A stretch of DNA of 64,000 nucleotides from Terriglobia bacterium (GTDB lineage Bacteria > Acidobacteriota > Terriglobia > Terriglobales > Acidobacteriaceae), in NCBI GenBank assembly GCA_020072645.1, contig JAIQGK010000002.1:186001-250000 (forward strand). The letters are read 5' to 3'. Numbering within the stretch: position 1 is the first letter of the stretch; every line of letters begins with the position of its first letter. The notes beneath the pieces were generated by a model. The model searched no databases and was not told the DNA's origin. It saw only the letters and a program-made list of their open reading frames with translations. The position numbers were made by a program, and so were the translations under genes. Positions 1-8,262 of this stretch are shown in pieces.

Positions 1-52
1 TGAAATTCGGAAGGCGTTGCGGCGTTACCGGGCTTCCGGTGAGCAACTGTAA
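1..52 (+). CDS. C-terminal end of an unidentified upstream gene (partial)
   Basis: An open frame enters from the left edge and stops at the TAA at 50-52. It encodes about 16 residues, basic and helical in character and ending RASGEQL. The next gene starts 15 bases later on the same strand, so the two are probably co-transcribed. The fragment is too short to assign. It is reported only because the reading frame, the spacing and the following ribosome-binding site fit a real gene end. Confidence 0.4.
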   Translation, partial: EIRKALRRYRASGEQL

Positions 53-67
53 GAAAGGCAAAAGTCA

Positions 68-688
68 ATGCTAAGTCTGTTTGCGATCCTGCCCGTAATA
101 CTGGCTATTGTCCTGATTTCCGTATTAGTGCTTATAAAGAAGATTCAATATCCTTCACCCCTCGTCTGGGGCTGTATTATCACGAAAGTGGTGCCCGCGC
201 GGGCGCATCTCGTCCTGGATTACAACAAGCAGCTTGATGATGAGGAGCCGATTGAAGATCGATTGGGGCGAAAGGCGCGCCGGCAGCAGTTGAAAGTTAA
301 TTGGGGATACCTCCGTGGTGAAACGAACAATACAACGTTATTTCTTCAGGCTCTCCGCTTCGAGGGGCTGAAGATTAAAGAAAGTAAGCGCGGGCTGAAG
401 TATGACCCGCAGGAAACGGCTATCGTGGCATTGATTGATGAGGCCACAGGATTAAGGTGGCAGCAGGTTCGTTGGCAAGTGACTCTGTGGTTGCGCAGCG
501 CGTTGGGATTGAAGATTGATCGGAGCGTGTTCCTGACTCTGCTGGTGCATTACAAGGACGTTGAGGAAGGAATGTTAGCCTTGGCAGAAGTCGAAGGGAA
601 ATGGCTCAAGGACATGCTGTTGGAAAGGCTGGGGCTTACTGAGTGGCGGTTAATCGAAGGCGGTCAATCCGACCCCGACCTTGCATAA
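68..688 (+). CDS. Hypothetical membrane-anchored protein
   Basis: This 206-residue protein has one strongly hydrophobic N-terminal segment (about residues 2-24, ending in two lysines) and then a soluble, charged domain of about 180 residues, so a single-pass inner-membrane protein with a cytoplasmic body is the simplest reading. A GAAAGG Shine-Dalgarno-like string precedes the ATG at 68. I recognise no family. It lies on the opposite strand from the conjugation operon but inside the same element, so a conjugation or maintenance accessory role is possible but not shown. An overlapping frame at 643-1014 is a shadow. Confidence 0.65.
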   Translation: MLSLFAILPVILAIVLISVLVLIKKIQYPSPLVWGCIITKVVPARAHLVLDYNKQLDDEEPIEDRLGRKARRQQLKVNWGYLRGETNNTTLFLQALRFEGLKIKESKRGLKYDPQETAIVALIDEATGLRWQQVRWQVTLWLRSALGLKIDRSVFLTLLVHYKDVEEGMLALAEVEGKWLKDMLLERLGLTEWRLIEGGQSDPDLA

Positions 689-828
689 ATGATGAAGTCG
701 CCAAAGCGAAATGTAATTCTTTCGTTCTTTCGTGTGCGAGTTCTTATTCCTGTTTTGAGAGGTTTTTTCCTGACTCTGGCGACCTAACATTCAGCGCCCC
801 GAATCATTTCATATTTTCAAGGTACTTG

Positions 829-1086
829 TCAGCGCGGTGGTGGGGGAGCATTGTAGACGACTACTACCTGCTGCGGTTGCTTGCTGGCAAGAATCAGGGC
901 AATAATCCAACCGAGAAGCGTAACGCCGAACAGGATGTTAACAATGATAGCCGCGGCCTTATACGGGCTGTTTTTTCTGATGGCAGTGATGGTGGGCAAG
1001 AAGTATATGTATAAGACCAAGAATAAGGCAGCAACCGCGATAATCATTTCGATCGGAGTAAGATTGTGCAAGTTCGTATGATGCAT
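829..1086 (-). CDS. Superinfection-immunity-type small membrane protein
   Basis: The product has 85 residues and two hydrophobic helices separated by a short basic loop. The pattern YFLPTITAIRKNSPYKAAAI followed by NILFG-TLLGWIIALILA is the hallmark of the superinfection immunity (phage T4 Imm-like) family of small membrane proteins. The C-terminus is proline-rich (APPPPR). The ATG at 1086 is preferred because GAGG sits six bases upstream; a longer TTG start at 1140 has no support. In a conjugative element such a protein could act in entry exclusion or block phage DNA entry. That role is inferred from the family name and context only. Confidence 0.7.
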   Translation of the reverse strand: MHHTNLHNLTPIEMIIAVAALFLVLYIYFLPTITAIRKNSPYKAAAIIVNILFGVTLLGWIIALILASKQPQQVVVVYNAPPPPR

Positions 1087-1176
1087 ATAGTGCCTCGATT
1101 TTAAGAGTTTATCCGAAGACCGGGAGCAGGACTTTTGCAATGCAACTCGGTCCTCGGAAAAATGAATGAGTTTGAA

Positions 1177-3303
1177 TCACGCTGTTTTTGCTGCTCTGGC
1201 GTGGCTCTCAAATTCTAGACGGATTGTGAAATCATCCGTTAGCACAAGGCAGGCATCGTAGGTTGCGCTTCCATCTTTCTTCTTGAACCCTTTGATAAGT
1301 CCAGTGCGGCCTTTGGTCGCAAGCTGGCGGATGTGCTCATCGGTAAGCTTCTTGCCATTGATCTGTCCCCAAATGGAGAAGTTGCAGCCCTTCTTGAAGC
1401 GAGAGCAACCGGCACCCTTGATGGTCTTGCGTACTATGCCGGTTTTGCATTTCGGACAAGGCCCGTAAACGTTAGGGTTGGGGAGGGCAGCCATTGCTGG
1501 CCGCGTAGCGATGATTTCGGGAAAGATATGCTGGATGAATTGAGTGAGTGCGGCGGCGAAGACATTGGGGGGCATGGTTCCGCCCTGGATGTTGGCCAAC
1601 TGCTGTTCCCAAGAAGCAGTGAGAGCTACGTCTTTGAGGGTGGGATGCACCTGACTGATGAGTGCTTTTCCCTTCTCTGTGGGGAAGAGACACTTCTTTT
1701 TACGCTCGATATAGCCAACCGCAATTAGCTTTTCGATGATAGCGGCGCGGGTCGCCGGGGTTCCCAAGCCGCTTTGTTTCATATAGGCGGCGAGATCTTC
1801 ATCGCCTATCTCCTGGCCGGCATTCTTCATGGCGGTTAAGAGGCCGGCATCGTCATACGGCTTGGGCGGTGTGGTCTTGCCTTCTTTGAGTTGGGATGTT
1901 CGTTTGGCAACATTTTGGCCTTGGCGCAGCGGGGGCAAAGGCTCGATGTCATCGCTGGTCTTTTTCTCTGGCTCGGATTGAATGTTCAACACCGTCCAGC
2001 CGAATTCCTTGATGATCGAACCAAAGGCGCGGAATGAATGCTGGCCGAGTTCGATGATGGCGGTAGTATCATCACGGACTTCGGCAGGGAGAAAGATGCT
2101 CAAGAAACGTCTTGCAACCAGGTCATAAATATTGCGGTGCTTTGCTGGCAGATCGGATGGCGCGGCGTTGTGAGTGGGAATGATGGCGTGATGGTCGGTG
2201 AGCTTGGTATCGTCCACGTAAGTTTTGGATAGTTTGAGGCCCTTTTCAAGGGCCGTCAATGCGCTCTCGGTGGGAAGGTCGCTTTGAGGGTCGCTGGGTA
2301 AAGCGCGAATGATGTTCGGGAGTTCCGGGAGCATGTCATGCGACAGATGGCGGGATTCGGTTCGGGGATAGGAGAGCACTTTGTATTGCTCGTAAAGACT
2401 TTGGGCCACGTCGAGAGTTTCTTGTGCGGTGTACCCGAATCGCTTGTTTGCCTCTTTCTGTAGCGTGAGCAGGTCGAACAGAGGCGGGGCTTTGGTTGTT
2501 TTCTCTGTGGTCGTAACTGAGACGACGATGCCGCTTGGGATGGGCGAGATTTGGTCGAGAATCGCTTGAGCCATAGCGCGGTCTTGGAGGCGTGTTTGGG
2601 GATCATTGCCCGGAGTGATGTATTTGGCCGTAAACCCTGGTTCGAAGACCGCTTGGATTTCATAAAAGAGCGTAGGTTTGAAGTTTTCAATTGCGATTTG
2701 GCGATTGACGATAAGGGCCAGGGTCGGCGTTTGTACCCGGCCCACAGTGCATGTTTGACCATTGATTAAGGTGTAGGCGCGGGTGGCGCTCAATCCTACG
2801 AGCCAATCAGCGCGAGCTCGCCAAGCTGCGGCCGCCGAGAGATTGGCAAAGGCGCTGGCAGGTTTGAGATCACGGAAGCCGGCGCGGATGGCTTCCGGAG
2901 TCAAGGAGCTGATCCAGAGGCGATCGACAGGTTTGGATGAGCCGGTCAATTGATAGATGAGGTCAAAGATGTGCTGGCCCTCGCGTCCGGCGTCGGTGGC
3001 ACAGACGATGCTGGTCGTGTTGGGTTGAAGGAAGAGTTTCTTAATGCAATTAAATTGTTTCTCGGCTCTGTCGGCGACCTGATACTTCCATTGAGCTGGG
3101 ATCATAGGAAGTTGGTCTATCCTCCAAGGCTGTCCCCATGCGGGATTCATTTCCTCCGGTTGGGCAATTGTGACAAGGTGGCCGAAGGCGTACGTCACCT
3201 GGTAGCCGTTCCCTTCAAAGTAGCCGTCTTTTTTTTGATTGGCTCCTAGAACGGCGGCGATGTCGCGAGCGACACTGGGTTTTTCTGCGAGTACTACGAT
3301 CAT
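1177..3303 (-). CDS. topB: DNA topoisomerase III (type IA)
   Basis: The 708-residue protein opens with the TOPRIM signature MIVVLAEKPSVARDIAAVLG and carries the type IA catalytic motif LSYPRTESRHL near residue 320, whose tyrosine forms the covalent DNA link. The C-terminus has a CPKC...C...C zinc-ribbon-like segment followed by a topo III C-terminal repeat. It relaxes and decatenates DNA by single-strand passage. Its ATG overlaps the end of trbB by four bases (ATGA), so the two are translationally coupled. TopB genes are frequent passengers of integrative conjugative elements and plasmids, so this is probably the element's own copy rather than the housekeeping one. Length is normal for the family. 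Confidence 0.95.
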   Translation of the reverse strand: MIVVLAEKPSVARDIAAVLGANQKKDGYFEGNGYQVTYAFGHLVTIAQPEEMNPAWGQPWRIDQLPMIPAQWKYQVADRAEKQFNCIKKLFLQPNTTSIVCATDAGREGQHIFDLIYQLTGSSKPVDRLWISSLTPEAIRAGFRDLKPASAFANLSAAAAWRARADWLVGLSATRAYTLINGQTCTVGRVQTPTLALIVNRQIAIENFKPTLFYEIQAVFEPGFTAKYITPGNDPQTRLQDRAMAQAILDQISPIPSGIVVSVTTTEKTTKAPPLFDLLTLQKEANKRFGYTAQETLDVAQSLYEQYKVLSYPRTESRHLSHDMLPELPNIIRALPSDPQSDLPTESALTALEKGLKLSKTYVDDTKLTDHHAIIPTHNAAPSDLPAKHRNIYDLVARRFLSIFLPAEVRDDTTAIIELGQHSFRAFGSIIKEFGWTVLNIQSEPEKKTSDDIEPLPPLRQGQNVAKRTSQLKEGKTTPPKPYDDAGLLTAMKNAGQEIGDEDLAAYMKQSGLGTPATRAAIIEKLIAVGYIERKKKCLFPTEKGKALISQVHPTLKDVALTASWEQQLANIQGGTMPPNVFAAALTQFIQHIFPEIIATRPAMAALPNPNVYGPCPKCKTGIVRKTIKGAGCSRFKKGCNFSIWGQINGKKLTDEHIRQLATKGRTGLIKGFKKKDGSATYDACLVLTDDFTIRLEFESHARAAKTA

Positions 3304-4310
3304 TGCTTTGACTCCTGGGATAAATGGTCCTGATCACGATTGAATAAAGTTTTGAGTTGATAAGTATCGTCAGCCGGGGAGAAGCTTTTGATAGCAAGGA
3401 TCTCGTTGACGTAGCGGCGAGCGTGGCGACGCTCGATATGAACGAGCAGATGAATCGAGTCGGCGATATTGGCTTTGATCGCTCTGTAAGGCAGCTCAAT
3501 TCCGCTTTGCAGGACACAATTGGCAAATCGGGAAAGCGCCTGGGCGGCGGAATTAGCGTGAATGGTGGAAAGACTGCCGCTGTGGCCAGTATTGAGCGCC
3601 TGCAGGAGATCGAATGCTTCCTCGCCTCGAATCTCTCCCAGGATCGTGCGCTCGGGTCGGTGGCGCAGGCTTGCTTTGAGCAGATCGCGAATTGTAACGG
3701 CTGGAATCTTTGGTCCCTGCTGCCGGCGTGCCTCAAAGCGGACGAGGTTGGGTTTGCGGATGTGAATTTCCGCTGTATCCTCGATCACCAGCAAGCGGTC
3801 TTCTTCAGGAATGAAGTCGGCCAGAATGTTGAGCAGAGTGGTTTTGCCGGTACCTGTGCCGCCACTGATAAGGATATTTTTTCTTTCGATGATGGCGTTT
3901 TGAAGGAGAGCGGCCATCGGTTCGGTGATTGTGCCGATGCGAATGAGGTCATCGATGGTGAAGCTGCGGGTATTGAATTTGCGAATGGTGAGGGTGATTC
4001 CATGAATGCTGCACGGCGGCAGTACGGCGGCAATTCGGCTGCCGTCCGGCAGGCGCGAATCGAGGATGGGTTTTTCTTCAGAGATGTCATCCCCCAGTGA
4101 GCGAGCGATGTTCTGGACGGCCACGCGCAATTGATCGTTAGGAATGGTGATGCCCTGGACCTTTTCTATGACACCCTGCTTCTCAATGAATATGTCTGTT
4201 GGTGAATTGAGCATGATTTCGCTGATCTCTGGATCGAGAATCAGATTCTCAATTGGTCGCAAGTAGGGCAGGATTAGCCTGAATCCGGGATGTATGCTGA
4301 CTGCATTCAT
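3300..4310 (-). CDS. trbB: Type IV secretion ATPase TrbB (VirB11 family)
   Basis: This 336-residue cytoplasmic hexameric ATPase energises the conjugation channel. Walker A is SGGTGTGKTTLL at about residues 149-160. The Asp box (VIEDTAEI), the GEIRGEEAFDLL Walker B region and the STIHANSA histidine box follow in the order expected for VirB11/TrbB proteins. The N-terminal domain is present, so the protein looks complete. It overlaps both topB downstream and the small gene upstream by four bases, giving one transcriptional unit. It is separated from the rest of the trb cluster by the hairpin tract and the mobilisation genes. Confidence 0.94.
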   Translation of the reverse strand: MNAVSIHPGFRLILPYLRPIENLILDPEISEIMLNSPTDIFIEKQGVIEKVQGITIPNDQLRVAVQNIARSLGDDISEEKPILDSRLPDGSRIAAVLPPCSIHGITLTIRKFNTRSFTIDDLIRIGTITEPMAALLQNAIIERKNILISGGTGTGKTTLLNILADFIPEEDRLLVIEDTAEIHIRKPNLVRFEARRQQGPKIPAVTIRDLLKASLRHRPERTILGEIRGEEAFDLLQALNTGHSGSLSTIHANSAAQALSRFANCVLQSGIELPYRAIKANIADSIHLLVHIERRHARRYVNEILAIKSFSPADDTYQLKTLFNRDQDHLSQESKQ

Positions 4311-4609
4311 TTGTCTTTTCCTCCGGTTTCCGACTTAGTGGATTGAGGCAGACCGGGTGGAACAGCTTTGCGGGGGCGAACTCCTCCCCGATTTGTTTTG
4401 GTGTTGGCTGGATCAGACTTCCAGGTTTGAAACTCCGAATCCTGTTTCAAGGTTCTGCGGATGCATTCGGTGATGATTGCCGATGGCGCTGATTGATGCG
4501 TGGCCTTGAGGAAACGGGCATAGAGTTTGACATCGTTTGCTGTTTCCTCAGGCAGATGTACGGTCATCGAAACGTCTTTTCCCTGCGGTGGTATTTCAAT
4601 AAGCGGCAT
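4307..4609 (-). CDS. Small ribbon-helix-helix-like conjugation accessory protein
   Basis: The 100-residue product has a central stretch (about residues 14-55) reading as a beta strand (MTVHLPEET) followed by two helices, which resembles the CopG/MetJ ribbon-helix-helix fold. The C-terminal third is rich in lysine, arginine and proline and looks disordered. Its end overlaps trbB by four bases. Its 5' end borders the 0.94 kb hairpin-rich tract. RHH proteins beside transfer origins often act as relaxosome accessory factors or autoregulators, so binding to the adjacent tract is a natural guess. The family match is by pattern only. Confidence 0.65.
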   Translation of the reverse strand: MPLIEIPPQGKDVSMTVHLPEETANDVKLYARFLKATHQSAPSAIITECIRRTLKQDSEFQTWKSDPANTKTNRGGVRPRKAVPPGLPQSTKSETGGKDK

Positions 4610-4703
4610 AACTCTTGATTAACTCCTCATTCTGGGTTTGGTTGTCGATTGAAAGATGTTTGAATTGCGATTGATTCGCGTTTGCTCGATGCCCGAGGCT
4701 TGA

Positions 4704-4726
4704 TTGGGCGAGCGCCCGCAGCCCAA
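4704..4726. repeat. Hairpin TTGGGC / GCCCAA with 11-nt loop
   Basis: A perfect 6-bp stem encloses the loop GAGCGCCCGCA. The same loop recurs with a GGGC/GCCC stem at 5320-5338, about 610 bp away in the same orientation. Confidence 0.6.
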
Positions 4727-5020
4727 CCGACTTTCTGGCAAGCTCGTTTGCAGGTTCAATGAAACGATGCGCGCAGGTCGTCCTAGCGACCAGAGAAAAC
4801 GGCAAAAACTCTTCGCTGCCTACAAGCGAAAGTTTGCGCAGGCCCCCAAGGGCCGGAGAGCCGTGATATGCCGCCCCCAGGCGGCGCAAGGAGAAGGAAG
4901 CGCCCCAGCGCTGACTGAGCCGTTCAGGGCACAAGCAGGAGCGAGTCCCAACGAGCGACAGGGGAAGGAGCGTTCCCAAACGCGACTGATGCGGTGCTTG
5001 GTCAAGCGCGAAGCGCGCAC

Positions 5021-5072
5021 GACTGGCGGCCTGGGGTATGACCGAGCGAAGCGAGGGAATAGGCCGCCAGTC
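5021..5072. repeat. Perfect 12-bp inverted repeat with 28-nt loop
   Basis: GACTGGCGGCCT at 5021-5032 is exactly complementary to AGGCCGCCAGTC at 5061-5072. The loop contains the quasi-symmetric string GAGCGAAGCGAG. This is the longest perfect stem in the tract and the best candidate for a relaxosome-type palindrome. Confidence 0.7.
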
Positions 5073-5087
5073 GGGCGCGGGAGCGCA

Positions 5088-5150
5088 GGCGGGCGTCTTC
5101 GGAAGCGGTGTATGGCCGAGAGCGCGGAGGCCAATCCGAAGATCCCCGCC
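5088..5150. repeat. Compound nested hairpin
   Basis: The outer arms at 5088-5103 and 5135-5150 pair at 14 of 16 positions, including a perfect 8-bp TCTTCGGA/TCCGAAGA core. Inside lies a smaller hairpin, GGCC-GAGAGCGCGGA-GGCC (5114-5132). Nested stems of this kind suggest a folded RNA or a protein-binding DNA cruciform. Confidence 0.6.
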
Positions 5151-5185
5151 TCTTAGATTTTGATTTTGGCCCTGGCCGGCGGGTG

Positions 5186-5208
5186 CCCTGTGAGAGCGCG
5201 GAACAGGG
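5186..5208. repeat. Hairpin CCCTGT / ACAGGG with conserved loop
   Basis: A perfect 6-bp stem surrounds GAGAGCGCGGA, the same 11-nt loop found at 5118-5128 and 5253-5263, where the stems are GGCC/GGCC. Stem sequence varies while pairing and loop are kept. Confidence 0.65.
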
Positions 5209-5248
5209 AGGCTGGCCTGGGCAGTGCGCAGTAAAGACGCTGGTTTGA

Positions 5249-5267
5249 GGCCGAGAGCGCGGAGGCC
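5249..5267. repeat. Hairpin GGCC / GGCC with conserved loop
   Basis: This is the third copy of the GAGAGCGCGGA loop, 61 bp after the second. It is identical in stem and loop to the inner hairpin at 5114-5132. Confidence 0.6.
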
Positions 5268-5545
5268 GGTTGCGGCTTTACGAAGCATCGGGGCGGTAGC
5301 CCCGCCTGGGATGCGAATGGGGCGAGCGCCCGCAGCCCAAAACGAGCATTCCGGCAAAGATTTTCCGCGTACATCATCGCGCACACCGTCGCGCACTTTG
5401 CGGCGCACATCGACTGCGCGATGGTGTAGGCGGTGAGCCATGCGACGGGGTGACTGAGCTTGGTGTGCCTTAAGGCCGCACCAAGCGGCGAGCAAGAAGA
5501 CGGGGGACTCTGCCGAGAGGGTTGCTATGCGAGTGAGAGGATGCA

Positions 5546-6328
5546 TCAATGCTGCCCTCCGTTGGACACAACAACGAGCTGCGGCTTGAGCCATGTGTCG
5601 AGATTGGCGAATTGAAACATCTTGTAGTCAGCAAAGGTGCGGGTCAGATGCAAGCGTTCGATCTCTCTCAACTCCTGAATCCTGGCGGTGAGGGATTGAT
5701 GCAACGTGTGCTGATCTTCGGGCGTCTTTGTGATCCAGAGCACGTAGTCATATTCTTCGGCATTGATGTGCCGAATATGGCCGGGAATGATGTTCTCTTT
5801 GTAGCGGGCCGGACTTTTGAGGGAGAGTTCGCATTCGATTGCCACCCTGCGGCCATGAGGATCAAGGGCGGTTAGGTCGGGGCGAACGTTGTACTTGGAC
5901 TCGGCTCTGTCTGGGTTTGCTCTTGCTTCGCGATCACAATAGACAAACTCTGTCCAGCCGAATCGCTCCCCGGTAATGCGGATTTGCTGGAGCGACAAAT
6001 AGTGTTCAAGCCGCGAGACGCTGACTTTGGAAATGTTAAAAGTCAGCGGGCTAACTTCTTCGCCTGAGGGTGTGGCAAGCTGCTGGCCCTCAGAGGTAAT
6101 TCCCCAAAGTGTGATGAATGCCATAGCCGTGCGGATCGGAACACGGCGTATGAGGCCAGCTTGCTCTAAACGAACGAGAGCGTTATGGACAGTGCTGCGA
6201 TGTTTGATGCGCATGACCTGTCCGAGAAGCGACTCCGTGGAATAAACGGATGTGCGTAGGAACGAAAGCACGTCCCGCGTTTTGCGGTGGCTTTGCTCAT
6301 AGGCGAGAGTGCGGGGAAGAAGGGACAT
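5546..6328 (-). CDS. Replication-relaxation family protein (mobilisation factor)
   Basis: The 260-residue protein has an N-terminal winged-helix-like half (residues 10-75, with HNALVRLEQAGLIRRVP as the recognition region). The C-terminal half contains the pattern RPDLTALDPHGRRVAIECEL...SPARYKE, matching the replication-relaxation (Replic_Relax/MobC-like) family; the D...E.E arrangement resembles a restriction-like nuclease core. Members process or bind plasmid and conjugative-element DNA. It ends next to the hairpin tract, and the coupling ATPase gene ends five bases upstream of its start, so it is the best local candidate for the DNA-recognition or nicking component. No classical HUH relaxase is visible in the window. 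Catalytic activity is inferred. Confidence 0.7.
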   Translation of the reverse strand: MSLLPRTLAYEQSHRKTRDVLSFLRTSVYSTESLLGQVMRIKHRSTVHNALVRLEQAGLIRRVPIRTAMAFITLWGITSEGQQLATPSGEEVSPLTFNISKVSVSRLEHYLSLQQIRITGERFGWTEFVYCDREARANPDRAESKYNVRPDLTALDPHGRRVAIECELSLKSPARYKENIIPGHIRHINAEEYDYVLWITKTPEDQHTLHQSLTARIQELREIERLHLTRTFADYKMFQFANLDTWLKPQLVVVSNGGQH

Positions 6329-6333
6329 GGCAT

Positions 6334-7911
6334 TTAGGTAAGGTTCTCGTGGGTTGGATCGCTCGAAGCCTCGGCAGAGGATGCAGTCTGGGAGGCTTCC
6401 TTCTCTTGCGACTCCTTTGCTTTGGCTCGGTTTTTAAGAAGTATCTCCGGCGCCCTGGGTGCGGCTGTAAGCTGCGGCCTTTTGCCCTTTGGCATACGGG
6501 CGGCTTGGCAGCGTTTTGCCAACCCAACTCCAAAGAGCATTCCCACCAGCTTAGGAAGGGCGAGTATGTCGTTGGTGGTGAGCAGTGCCCTCTCGACTTC
6601 GTTGTATTGGGCGGTGGCAGCATCGAACGCGGATTGCTGAATGTCGGTGCGGCGGGTTTTTGCAATGATGGTCCCGGAAAGCTCTGAGGCCCATTGCGCT
6701 GTCTCCGGGGTCTTGGCCCGATAGATGAATTTGATTCCCGTGTTCTCCAGCACTGCTCCGCGGACAGCGGCGGGATCAAGCCCTTTGCACTCTTCAAGGT
6801 CGCCAATGCTCTGATGGGCCAGGATGAGATGGCAGTTCTTGTCCCGCACCGTCCCGAGCGCCTGCAATGCAGGCGGTGAAAGGATGTACTTGAACTCATC
6901 GAGCATCATGGCGATAGACAGACGGTCGGCTAAGTTTTCAGGACGTTTCTCGATGATTTGCAGGATGCGCAGCAAGAGCAGCTTTTGGCACTGGATGGAT
7001 TCGACACTGCGAATGCTGCCGATGATGTAGAGAAAGCCGGGACTGGAAATCAGTTCGCCGAGATTTGGCCCCTCATTGGTGTCGATGGCGTCAAGTTCGG
7101 TCATCTCGGTGAGCTTTTCGAGAAAGGCAACCGCGTCTTCGTCGGTGATGAATGGGCTCTCATCGGCAACTTCTAGCATCCGTTTGATGGTCGGGTTCGA
7201 TCCGGCACGGCGTATTACATCGCGGGCCGCCCTGCGGTCGATAAGCCGGTAGAAGTCAGCGGCCTCTCCCTTATCTGCAAGATCGAAGGTTGTCGTCAAA
7301 AGCTCTTTCATCTCCGCATACGTCGCAAAGCGAAAAGGGTTGACCTGGGGCGGCGTCTCCGGTCGCAAGTCGATCAGATGGAACGGCAAACCTGCCTGCC
7401 TGGCCGCAAGAGCAATGACGCTGGGAGCGTGCTTATCGTTCTTGGGGTCAAAGATGATGACGCGCTGGCCGTTGAGCCCGCATTGGACGAGCAGCATGGT
7501 GCTCATGACGCCTTTGCCCGCGCCAGTAGTGCCGATGACCTGCATGTGGGTGCTATTGAATTCTTCCCACGAGACATAGACGGGTTTGCGGCGGTCATTG
7601 AGGCCGGTGAAGATTCCCTTTTCAAAAGCAAAATAGCGGCTTGGCTCATAGGCAGGCCGTTCGGTTTCATCGAAGCTCCTGCGGATATCCGACAGCGTGT
7701 CATCGGAGGGCAAGCGTTTGGTGGCGCGGTGCCATAACCAGAGGACCGGCATGAGACCGAGATAAAGACTCAGGGTGCCGTAGAGAGCGACCTGGGTAAG
7801 CCAGAGTTGGTCAAAACGAGCGGCCATCATGAGGCTGATGAAGTGCAAAAGCACCGTTGCCATGATGACTTTGTTCGAGAAGCGCCGGTCTTTGAAATTG
7901 GGGAACGTCAC
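6334..7911 (-). CDS. Type IV coupling protein (VirD4/TraD-like ATPase)
   Basis: The 525-residue membrane ATPase delivers the relaxosome to the conjugation channel. Two N-terminal transmembrane helices (about residues 13-33 and 40-60) precede a RecA-like domain. Walker A is GTTGAGKG at residues 127-134, with the K-G typical of VirD4/TraG proteins rather than K-T. IFDPKNDKH follows, and the Walker B-type segment AMMLDEFKYIL lies near residue 335, then LILAHQS. The C-terminal about 60 residues are charged and low complexity. It overlaps the following small membrane gene by four bases and lies upstream of the replication-relaxation gene, as expected for a mobilisation module. Confidence 0.9.
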   Translation of the reverse strand: MTFPNFKDRRFSNKVIMATVLLHFISLMMAARFDQLWLTQVALYGTLSLYLGLMPVLWLWHRATKRLPSDDTLSDIRRSFDETERPAYEPSRYFAFEKGIFTGLNDRRKPVYVSWEEFNSTHMQVIGTTGAGKGVMSTMLLVQCGLNGQRVIIFDPKNDKHAPSVIALAARQAGLPFHLIDLRPETPPQVNPFRFATYAEMKELLTTTFDLADKGEAADFYRLIDRRAARDVIRRAGSNPTIKRMLEVADESPFITDEDAVAFLEKLTEMTELDAIDTNEGPNLGELISSPGFLYIIGSIRSVESIQCQKLLLLRILQIIEKRPENLADRLSIAMMLDEFKYILSPPALQALGTVRDKNCHLILAHQSIGDLEECKGLDPAAVRGAVLENTGIKFIYRAKTPETAQWASELSGTIIAKTRRTDIQQSAFDAATAQYNEVERALLTTNDILALPKLVGMLFGVGLAKRCQAARMPKGKRPQLTAAPRAPEILLKNRAKAKESQEKEASQTASSAEASSDPTHENLT

Positions 7912-8237
7912 AGCGTGTTCTCCTTACGCAGGATCTTTGTGTCATGAAAGAATCCGACCAACCAGGCAAAGGCGCTGGCAATCATGTAGCAACCGAGCAA
8001 GGAGTGCTGCCGGAGAAAGAATGGCAGATAAGCCGTTTCAAAGTTCTGAAGCCATACGGAAAAGGGCTGGTGGATAGAGGCTTTGGCGGTCAGGCGGACG
8101 GCGGCGAAATTGAGGTGCGCGTCGTGACTCGAAATCAGGAATTGGGACAGACCCCAGAAGACAAGGACAAAGACGAAGGCCCCCGTCACCAGAAAGCGTC
8201 CGTACTGTTGCGGTAACGTAAGCTGCGGTTGCGGCAT
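7908..8237 (-). CDS. Small membrane protein of the conjugation cluster
   Basis: The 109-residue product has one clear N-terminal transmembrane segment (about residues 13-32, FLVTGAFVFVLVFWGLSQFL) and a second hydrophobic helix near residues 80-98. The arrangement suggests a small inner-membrane component with an exported loop. It overlaps the coupling protein by four bases and follows trbF by 25 bases, so it belongs to the transfer operon. I do not recognise the family. Partner of the coupling protein or an entry-exclusion role are both possible. Confidence 0.7.
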   Translation of the reverse strand: MPQPQLTLPQQYGRFLVTGAFVFVLVFWGLSQFLISSHDAHLNFAAVRLTAKASIHQPFSVWLQNFETAYLPFFLRQHSLLGCYMIASAFAWLVGFFHDTKILRKENTL

Positions 8238-8262
8238 GATTGCGGTACTCCTTTGCGCGGGC

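Larger units (their letters stand above)
4610..5545. repeat. 936-bp hairpin-rich non-coding tract, candidate oriT or structured-RNA region
   Basis: No convincing gene lies here. A long minus-strand frame crosses it, but it is only a readout of the repeats. The tract is dense with short G+C-rich inverted repeats. Two hairpins have a GGGC...GCCC stem around the loop GAGCGCCCGCA (4704-4726, 5320-5338). Three hairpins have the identical loop GAGAGCGCGGA but different stems (5114-5132, 5186-5208, 5249-5267). There is a perfect 12-bp palindrome (5021-5072), a GGGGC/GCCCC hairpin near 5290-5303 and a CTTGGTG/CACCAAG hairpin near 5459-5485. It sits between a replication-relaxation gene and a ribbon-helix-helix-like gene, a typical place for a transfer origin. 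It could equally be a REP-like repeat cluster. Confidence 0.6.

Noticed and set aside
643-1014. Plus-strand frame of 123 residues
   Set aside because: It overlaps the end of the preceding gene and the antisense of the superinfection-immunity gene, with no recognisable family or ribosome-binding site.
4596-5594. 332-residue minus-strand frame across the hairpin tract
   Set aside because: It repeats GLRALG/GLRALA strings that come straight from the hairpins, overlaps a credible gene at its 5' end and has no domain-like pattern.
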